In this document: piece after piece, positions 55,216-64,000 of the stretch
How the letters are laid out: each line of letters starts with the position of its first letter
Position numbering within the stretch: position 1 is the stretch's first letter
NCBI RefSeq assembly: GCF_023856365.1
Contig: NC_064554.1
Coordinates: 7,555,001 to 7,619,000 of the forward strand
Direction: 5' to 3'
Length of the DNA: 64,000 nucleotides
Source of the DNA: Brienomyrus brachyistius
Lineage: Eukaryota; Chordata; Actinopteri; Osteoglossiformes; Mormyridae
Program-made: the position numbers and the translations under genes
Notes under the pieces: model-generated
Told to the model about the DNA's origin: nothing
The model's database searches: none
What the model saw: only the letters and a program-made list of their open reading frames with translations

Positions 55216-56355
55216 ATATTTGCTTCGAAGTGAAGCAAAGCATATTATTTTTCGCCTGTAGCAAATTAGCATGGGAATTGGATAAATAGCATCTCCTAAT
55301 CCTCCTGTAAACTGTGAAGAATGGTACTTGGACACAAGGCGTCCGTCTCAGTAAGTTTGTATTCAGCTTGTTAAGTCGTCCAAGGAATCCAAAGGGGAGA
55401 TGGGAGCCGTAAAGCGGAGAACAAAGGTCCTCTAAGAGCTAACACCTAGTGATGTTTCCGTACCATTAAAACGGACAAAGGGGCTTGAATGGATTACACG
55501 TTGGTGGTTTCTCAAAGAGCGGCATCAGCGTGACAGGGCTCGCTCAAGCCGTCGGACTCTGCCCTGCACTCCAGTGTGATGCATGGGGTGTATTACAATC
55601 TCCTTTAAACATAGATCAAAGGCAAGGAATGAAAACATCTGGGCCCCTTTCTCGCACGTCTTAAACTTTGGACAGCGATTCGAGTTCAGAAATCTGTTCA
55701 GAGCTGGACAAATGCAAAGGAAAAATTGGCGCGAATGATAATGATATAGTTTATGAAGGTAGTACGTCATTTATCACAGTAAGAAGAAATGCATCCAAAT
55801 ATACTGCCTTTGTAGCAACATGCCTTTGTGTGAGAAACATAAATAAAATGTCATTACCAAAAGTTTTGTGACTGGTAAAGATTAGTTACATTTAAAGAAA
55901 CAGAGCACATTTCAGATGTTCTAGTGTGTTCATATGCCAGTGTTTGTGCACTGACATGATGCAATTAAACAAGACTAAGCACAGTCTTTAATTTAGCTGT
56001 ATGATTTGTAAATAACGTTTGTCTAACGTTGTCTTTACCAGTCACAAACAATGTCGTTTCTATGCTTCTGATGATTTGTCTGGAAAAGGAGACGGATGTT
56101 TCATAAACGTATAAAAGTTAACAGAAGGAACAGGCTTTTTTTTTTTCATGGGAAGAACCACAGAGAAAAGATGTGGTTGGGTACTTCCTTTAAAACAAGG
56201 GGGGGGTGGTCTTCTGTCTGAGAAAATTTCCATCCCGTCGTAATTTAGACTGGCTGGCAAAACTAAATAATGTGTTTTTTGATTCATTTTTTGCCCCCAT
56301 GTTGGCCTGATAATTGAATCTAACGCCTGCTGGATTTTTCTTGTGAGGTAGTTGC

Positions 56356-56379
56356 GGGGGGGGGGGGGGGGGGGGGGGG
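56356..56379. repeat. Poly(G) run, 24 bp
   Basis: Uninterrupted homopolymer. Confidence 0.95.
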
Positions 56380-59300
56380 AGAGTTATGAGGTTTCTGGAT
56401 TTGCATGAAACAAGAGATCAAAGGGAGTGTCTCGCAGTGCTGGATTGACCCTTTCAACAAAACGTTTTCACTGGGGATGAAGATGGTGAGATGGGCAGCC
56501 ACACACACATCTGCTATCCCTACCAGACCTGGTATCTCACAAAGCCCACATGGTCTGTGAAAATATGCCATTACATCACTCTGTAGAATCTCATGTAGGG
56601 GGGAATCCGGACCAGATCATACCCCCGTCTCAACAGGGACATCATCACAATAAAGGCCTGCATGAAACTCCTCTGTCGAGCTCTGAGCTTTGAAAAAATG
56701 ATGTCCTCCTTGGTCTGGCAAGTCCAAACAACCTCTCCACCCCCCAGCGGACACTCAAAAACACTCAGCTATAGGATTCGTAGCTATGTGGCTCCTTTAT
56801 CTAATGATTATTCACATGAATTCCTGTGTATCATGCATCGATTTTCGACGTGAATTGCTGTGTATCGCTCCTCTTTTCCTGTTCGTGCAGGTATGTTGAA
56901 GCTGGTTACTGTGCAGATGAGATTAATTATCACTTTCTGCTGGTTAATCATCCACAAACCACGTAAAACCGAAGCTTCAGAATGACCCCAAATGACTGAG
57001 GGTGTCTCTTTGTCTCTTTGCTGATATACATATTGATGCTGTTATGCTTACAGCACTGTTTCTAGTTGTGACACGTTCTCCATTTCCTTCAGTGTTTATC
57101 TAGACTTGAGAAATGTGTCGTTTTGGATAAAAGCTTCTAATAAGCGATGACATGATAATATTTCTCTCCATGAATGGTCAGGATCCCTCGCTGACTTTTT
57201 TATGCCTTTGAGAGGGTCCTTTACAAATGATAAACATGCTGTTGTCTATGTGCAAAGTCCCCTGCTCACTTCACACTTACGTCGTGGCCCTGAATGTATT
57301 TCAAGCATGATCCAACTCGGCTCTGATTGGGTATTTCTTTTACAATTTCACATGTGGCACAAATGAAAACAAGGGGTTACCAAAGTTAATAGAACTAAAA
57401 GTAACCAAATGACTGGCATTTTAAGCTGTTTTATATGGTTTATGGGTAATCGTACATCCCCTGACGAAACGTCTCTTGGTGGCATAAGCAGTATGACACA
57501 TAAACCCAGGTTCACCCGCCCTGAAAGTGAATTCCTTAATTATTCATAGCTTTGACTGTAAATGCAGGAAACATTGCTATCCACGTTAATCTCGGCTGCT
57601 TTTCTTTCGGGCCAGGTCTATTAAAGAGGGCAACAACATCCGTGTGTGAATGTCCCAGCTGGGGGGGGGGATCACTTTTCTGCTAACAAGTGTCCCAGTG
57701 GAGCCAGAGCTGATGGGGAAGACAAAAATCCATATAGCCACCTGTCTGTCTGGCCGTGGGAAGAGGCTGTTTGCTAGGGGCTCAGGTTAGTGTGTGACCA
57801 CCTTCCACACTCACACACCACCTTACCACCACCCATGTGTGCTACTCAACTTCATAACTGCTGGAAGTCCCCTGATCGAGATACTGTTGAACTCTGTGCA
57901 CCAACTCCACACCCCCGTGGAAAGATTCTCTTTCCTTGAATCATAATATGTTTTTTAATATACCACTCTGGCAATTAAAGATAAAACGATGTGGATGGTG
58001 ACTGGTGACTTTTCAGAAGTGCAAACGCTAATTGTCAGTCTGTTGATGTTTTCCTTCACAGCTAGCTATGAAAAGTAGTTGCATCTTCTGGAACTCTTCA
58101 TGGTTCTTATTTATTGTAAGTTTTCAGTCCTGGCCTGAATGGAAGAGCCTCCTTAATCTGTTTGGATGATTTGGAAAAAAGCTGATGTTGCTGATGTGGT
58201 TCACAGCTGTTGAAGGGAAATTATTGTTTGGTGTTTATTATGTGGATTTGAACTGCATGGAGTTGTTTAGTCTTGATATGATTTACTATCTGAGAATCAC
58301 TACTTAAAAAAACAGCAGGACAGCCTTTATACAAATTATGTCTTTGGCGAATATAACCACTGATTTTTCACTGTTATGTTATTTTAACTTCTTCTTTGTT
58401 AATTTACAATTAAATTACTTAATTACACTTCACAAAAAGCTTCATCAACATGCACCACTACAACTTTCAGACAACCATTGTATAAACTCATTTTATATGA
58501 GTCACATGTGAAATCATCTGCTTTCTGTCCTAAAATTTAAAAGGAAACACTTGTATGTATTTGTGTCGCTGCAGAGCATTACAGTCAGTGGTATTAAGAC
58601 ACACACATGAGCTTCCGCGGGATGTTTTCTTTCTTGGTAGAGATGGTGGCTATTCTAAACCCTCGTGGTTTAGAAGAATCACCCCTTGGGGGCGTTTGGG
58701 TCTCAAGTCTTCAGCTCAAAAAAACAAAAGAACCATTTGGCAAAATTAGAACAAACTTCTGCCAGATGAATTAACAGACTGTGCAGACAAGCCTGTGTTT
58801 TTCTCTCTTAACAGCTGCACTACATTACGGCAGTTAAACGCTAAAACAACTGAAAAACGTGTCAATACAATTTGAAGGGACTTCAACCTTTATCAGTCCT
58901 TTCATTTTCTAATCGTTTATCCTGGTCAGTATTGCAGGGCCCTTAATAGGGCAACACGGCTGATGAACTCCATTGTATGAGCGTGATGTTAAAAAGGATA
59001 GATTACACTAGGATGTTGATGGCTTCAAGACGTCTTTGGTCTGAAACTGCAGAACCAGAATTATGGACAGTGTCTATAACGGTTCCAGTTCCTGGGTGGT
59101 CTAGAGCTGTAACTTATATGAAGAACATTGCGGCATCTTGCTTACAACAGTTGAGAAGCAGCCAAAATAGAGCCATGACAATTAAGGAATAGATGCAGCC
59201 TGGGACCGTTTTATTGTCTGACCACAAACACTTTGATCAAAACGTTTTTTAATCAAAAGTTAAGATTTACAATTAAAATGTGCAAGATTTACAATTACAA

Positions 59301-60944
59301 TTAATACATTTTTAGCAGGAGGATCAGAAAGAGTAACTCTAGCATAACTTTGTTCATTAATGTCATTTACTTATTGGAATTAATCTCAGTAATTTTAGGA
59401 TGTGATTATTTCTGTTTGAAAGAGGACCCCCCCCCCAAACCAGAACTCAGTTGGGTGACAGAGAATGAATGGAATGCCCCCAGCTCTTGTAATGTGGATG
59501 CAAGAACAGACGTTCTGCTGCCACTTTGACTTATTCCAAAGACTATGGTCATTTGTAAGAGGGTAAGGACAGCAGGACCACTAAAGAGGTAGGAGAAGGT
59601 CGACCCCCCAGTCAGGTGATCCCCGGTCCCACCCCCAATGCCTAGGGGCTGGGCGTTTCCCACCCCGGCTGGAAACTGGCAGGGAGGTTGCAGTAATTGT
59701 TCCCCGTCCTCATGGGCCGTGAACTCTGGTTCCTTTGGGCCAAGGTGTCATTTGCTTCTGCATTGTTTGGGACCCCAGTGATAACATCTCTCCTTTGGCT
59801 GAGAGAACTGGACAACGCTGCTGGATGTTTGTGTCAGTTGGGCCAGAGCCACAGCAAACCTAATCTAAGTGAAAACATTAACAAAAAAAAGATTTGTTGG
59901 GTTTGGAGGATAATGAATTGACTCTATTGCAAAGAAACCTGAAAACATCACACAACCTTTTCCCATAACCCTGGAAAGGCGATTAACTTTTAGGCAAGGA
60001 GAACCTGAATTAATGTTGTAAATATAGTGGAAGATTTTCTTGCAGAACCCTCTCTAAAACAGGAATATAAGGACTTGCTGAGCTTTGTCTATGACACAAT
60101 TTACAGTAAGATTGCAGGAAGTTTGCAAATAGCTGCCCTCTGAACCATTCTGAGGAACCAGGATCTCTCAGACAGATGGTGGGTGGTAGGATGGGGAAAT
60201 GAACAACTCTGAGGACGCAAGTTTGTGTTTTCAGTCATAGTACTGAATGTTCTCAGTCTTTATGAACATGTGTAAGGGACCTGTTTCTGAACAGGCCAAA
60301 CATAAGCTTCACATACAGGTTGTTCTAAAGGAGTGAAGGGGATGTGTTAGTGTAAAAATAACACGAATGAGCTCTACTGAGATGTGGATTCACAGAATGG
60401 GAACCTCCAGGGAAAGAGAGGTTGTCAGGCAAGGACGAGCAAAATGGATGTGTACAGAGAACAGAGTAACTCTAGGAACGAAACTCATAGTGGAGCCACC
60501 AGGCTGAAGAGGCCAAGCTAATCGCATCCATATCATTTGCAGTTATTAGCGTTTGCTGTAGAAGTGCCTTAAAAGGGTCCGTAACAGCATCTGCAAGCTT
60601 TGGATGTCACTGAATGAGTAAAATTTTCCACTTGCTAACTACAAAGCAAACAGACCGAATCATGTTCCAGAGGGATTCTTGAAATGTGAGGGATTTTTGT
60701 GATGGGTTCAAGTTTTCTGCTGGGAATGACCAGCCCTCCTCACATTAGCCAAATATGCCTAAAACCTAAAGAGAAATGTGATTTGGCTGCTGTTGGGAAT
60801 CTCTATAAATGGTTAGCTTTGTTCCTCAAAGGTTTCTAGATGTTCGTTGTAGATTTTTATTTTTTTTTAAAAAGTATAATTTCCAAATTCTGATTCTGAA
60901 GATGGTGTGGGTAGTTTTGTGGCCTCACACTTCTTAGTTTATGG

Positions 60945-61610
60945 GTGCTTTACCACTGCACTAGGTACCATAGTTTGGTACAAAAAATCTGTCCCGTTTC
61001 CACTGATTTTGGTCAGGTACCAGTACCAAAAGTACCAACACAGCTGGAGTACCTTTTCAGTACTTGGGGCAGGAATTGCAAATGTTTATTGTCAATTGGT
61101 TATGCAAGATAGCCAGCCTCGCAAACAGAAATACATCCATAATCCTAAAAAACAACAATGAACAAAATAAGAAAGCTTTGAACAATTAAGTAAACAATTT
61201 TAAACTTTTAAACAATTGAGTAATAATAATGGATGCATGGACAAAAGAGGAGATCTGTTACATCACGCTTATCATGTCCGTCTAAACCTTCAGTTTCCTC
61301 TCTTACGAGGCCCTGCTGATGTTTGTTACCCTCGTTAGTCTCTCTATTTAAGCACCCGTTTGTCTCGTCAGCCGCAGTCCGGTCAATGACGTTGGTATTA
61401 ATGTCGCATGTCACCCAGCCCTGTATACTATACCCCTTCAAGTGCACAAATTCAATAAAAATACCCAACTCTGCCTTGTGATGATGCCTTTCATGTCGGT
61501 ACCAGTTTTTACACCAATTGAAAAACCAATACAACAAGTATGGTACTTTTGGTACTTTTTTGCAGTATCAAAAGTACGGTGCCTGGCGCAGTGGAAACTC
61601 ACCCCATGTA
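60945..61610. mobile_element. Palindromic DNA element, possibly PIF/Harbinger-type
   Basis: The left end GGGTGCTTTACCACTGCACT, AGGTACC and the right end's complement GGGGTGAGTTTCCACTGCGC, CAGGCACC are inverted repeats, each followed by GTACCAAAAGTACC-type inverted motifs. Inside, plus strand 61,230 onward reads MDAWTKEEICYI, like the start of the Myb/SANT-like protein of PIF/Harbinger elements, then hits a stop. A deleted non-autonomous copy is likely. Confidence 0.6.
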
Positions 61611-61714
61611 TTCACAAATGTTTGAATGTTTCTTTGGATCCTCTGGGTTCCACTTAGGTCAAACACACTTAGGTCAACTCGTACCTCTAAATCGCCCATA
61701 ATGTGTGAGTGTGA

Positions 61715-61775
61715 GGCCTGCAAAAGGGCTGGCAGGTCATCCAGGGTTTATGGAAAATGGATAGATTGGGGTCAT
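61715..61775 (+). repeat. Short SINE 3' remnant
   Basis: GTGTGAGTGTGAGGCCTGCA, 'gggctggcaggtcatccaggg', 'ggaaaatggatagatt' retain the order of the SINE 3' body and tail, heavily decayed. Confidence 0.4.
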
Positions 61776-63480
61776 GAATTTGGTGCACTGGAGTCATGAT
61801 TTTTTTTTCTTACTTTGGTAAGAAGCATATTTTTAAAATATATATATATTTAAATATGCATCTTTCTGTCAAAAGAGCGGAAGGAAAGTTTTCTGAAATC
61901 TCTTAATTTAAGCATTGAGACAATGTATAAGTATTAATAAGGAACTGAAACCAGTATTTAAACTAATATACAGCTACAATCTTAATAAAGACGTGTTACA
62001 TTTGAAATTAACTGTAAATATGTGACTAAGTACATTTTGTGTTTTCCAGTGATTTAAGTTCCATTCATACAGAGAAGCCAAAAAGAGCATCCGGGAACAA
62101 TGGCTTAACAACAATAGTCCCCCGTGTTTTTGAGAATCTTTTTTTCCCTCTGTATTGTCCTTACTATTCTGTGGCCAAACTGAAGGTAAAAAGGAGAAAG
62201 ATTTATCTGTGAGGCACTGTCCTGCCAGAGCGGCAAATTCCTCCATCAATATATAATCCCCGGCTCTTGTTTTCCTCTCCGGGGGGTTGTTATTTTTAGG
62301 AGGGGCTGTCAACAGGTCAGAGTCCAAGCGTGCTTCTCCGGCAGCATGCGGGCGAGGGGCGTTTAACCCCGCTGGACCCAACGCCATTTAGCATTAAAGA
62401 GGCGCCAGGCTGTATCCTCCCAGCAAACTGCAGTAAAAAGCAGAGACAGCCTTTGTTTCGAACAGGACTTTCCCTCAGTACCTGCCCTGAAGTTCCCAGC
62501 CCATTATTATTGTCTCAGTAGCTGAAGTGTTGCTCCTTCTTAACAAAAACCACTCATTCAAAGGTTCTCACAATGGCTGACATCTTTTGTGTCTCAATGC
62601 TCGACAAAGTCGTCGCCTACATTACAGAGTTGTTTCTTTATGGAAATCGAATATGTTCCGCGAAAAAATCAATAGTTTGGCATTTCGGTGTGCATTACAT
62701 CACATGAAGCTGCAAATTAATATTTCAGGCAATTGCCGACGACCTTAAATTGATTCGTTTTGCAGTGGTTTTCAGCAGCCTGACAGGAATAGCTTAGGTG
62801 GGTTTGGGTTTGATTGTCCCATCTTCTGTCTCTTATACCTCAGTTTGTACCTCTATGTGCTACAGACAGCGTGGACTGAGGAGGACTCAGATTGACAATT
62901 AGCTGGATAACTGTGGCTGTTTCTAACTCTATTTGCCTAAAACAGAGTCAAACTGATTCTCTCCAGGTTATCGCAAGGATTTCTGTCATTAGGCTGGTGA
63001 AAGAAACCCATGTGATACTCAGTTTGAAAGGTGATGGGGGTGGTGGGGCAAATACTGTAGGCACTACGGTGGGAGATTTTTCCATAAAGGATCAGGTCTT
63101 AGGGCTGAATCTTACAAGAGAGTCAGTTTCTAGGCCTCCAGTCTCTTTTTGTGCAGAGGGGAAGGGATGTAAGGTAGGGGTGATTGTGGTTGGTTGGGGG
63201 AGTCATGCTGCACTATGTTCACCTCTGTGACCGATGCCTTTATCTATATCTCCTTATCGATTGCTAAGAGGACAGAGGGCAGAGTTTCTGTAACTCCGTC
63301 TCTTTAGAGGGCAATTTTGTGGTTTTTGCTACTCATGTCTCAGTTTTGGTTTGGTTGCAGTCATTACTGTTGCTATGGGCGTTTAAAAATGTTTCTCTAT
63401 CAGTTCTGGCAATTACAACAAAAACATGATTGCTAACTGTGGACTAAATACTTAGCTTCCAAGGCTCTTTATTCTTACAT
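61776..63480. other. Non-coding DNA, nothing recognised
   Basis: No repeat family or host exon identified. Frames up to 137 codons (minus strand 61,974-62,387) lack any family signature. Confidence 0.55.
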
Positions 63481-63486
63481 TGAATA

Positions 63487-63660
63487 GTGACAGACCACAG
63501 CACACCACAACGAAATGTGTCCTTTGCATTTAACCCACATGCAACATTACAGCGGGCAGTTAATTCACCACCCGTGGAGCAGTCCTGGGGGGTGGTATGT
63601 TGCTGGTTGAGGACCAACAATCTGTCAATCACAGATACACTTCCCTAACTGTTAGGCCAC
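63487..63660 (-). mobile_element. tRNA-derived SINE (same family as 11,950)
   Basis: The minus strand starts GTGGCCTAACAGTTAGGGAA (box A region) and ends with GGGTTAAATGCAAAGGACAC, ATTTCGTTGTGGTGTGCTGTG, parallel to the copy at 11,950-12,160. Box B is poorly preserved (GGTCCTCAACC). Confidence 0.75.
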
Positions 63661-64000
63661 AGATCCTGCATTCTCCAGCCAACAGTTACATAGACGTTGA
63701 CATGGTTGTCACGCAGTCCATCTTCGTTAGGGCAAATTTAAGCTCCTTTTCTGTCTTGGATTTAAAATGGTCATGCTGAGATTTCCCTGAGTCTCACATG
63801 GCATTAGTCTCCATGGGGAAGCACTAGTGGCTTCAGGTGGCCTCAGGCTCCAGGCCATGAAAACATAGGCTCCTCCCACAAAAGGCAGCCAGTCCAGAGG
63901 AACCCAGTCTTTACTGAGGTTATACAAGTTCAAATGGGTATATACTGCATATGCCCCAATAGTCAACCAGTGCTTTCCCACAGTAGATGCATGGATCATA

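Larger units (their letters stand above)
53621..60940. other. Non-coding DNA, no host gene recognised
   Basis: About 7.3 kb. Contains a (TA)n and a poly(G) run listed separately and scattered short palindromes. No frame shows a recognisable domain or flanking splice structure. Confidence 0.6.

Noticed and set aside
61208..61537. 109-codon minus-strand frame
   Set aside because: Lies inside a palindromic transposon relic; the plus strand carries the recognisable Myb-like start.
37000..64000. Possible exons of GRIFIN, CHST12, BRAT1, IQCE, AMZ1 or GNA12, neighbours in other vertebrates
   Set aside because: Looked for characteristic segments in all frames and found none; small exons could still have been missed.

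Overview
This is nuclear genomic DNA from a ray-finned fish, most likely a teleost. The evidence is two multi-exon vertebrate genes with canonical GT-AG introns and a dense load of fish-type repeats: tRNA-derived SINEs, hAT and Tc1/mariner MITEs, L2/CR1-like and other LINE fragments, and long (TG)n, (TA)n and poly(dG)/poly(dC) tracts. The exact lineage cannot be read from the sequence.

Layout. Positions 1 to about 15,290 hold the 3' half of TTYH3 (tweety family member 3) on the plus strand: seven coding exons encoding the last 234 residues, then a long 3' UTR. The 5' exons are not in the window. Positions 15.3 to 26.7 kb are intergenic with no recognisable gene. Positions 26.7 to 36.65 kb hold a complete lunatic fringe gene (LFNG) on the minus strand: eight coding exons, 375 residues, a 3' UTR of about 1.65 kb and a promoter-like region near 36.7-37.0 kb. 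The two genes are convergent, tail to tail. From 37 to 64 kb no host coding exon is recognised. That stretch is LFNG upstream DNA with SINEs, two decayed LINE reverse-transcriptase remnants (40.3-43.5 kb), palindromic DNA-transposon relics and simple repeats.

Function. LFNG is the Golgi beta-1,3-N-acetylglucosaminyltransferase that extends O-fucose on Notch EGF repeats and tunes ligand choice. TTYH3 is a multipass plasma-membrane protein of the tweety family, historically described as a calcium-activated/maxi chloride channel. They are chromosomal neighbours in other vertebrates, but nothing here suggests a shared pathway.

No new biological system was found. The items most worth following are: a perfect 8-mer miR-125 target site near the LFNG poly(A) signal, matching a regulatory input known for chick Lfng in the segmentation clock; an out-of-frame AUG overlapping the LFNG start; a transposon nested inside a palindromic element in an LFNG intron; two hAT MITEs and one SINE with clear target-site duplications; a tandem duplication in a TTYH3 intron; and an unusual number of long poly(dG:dC) runs.
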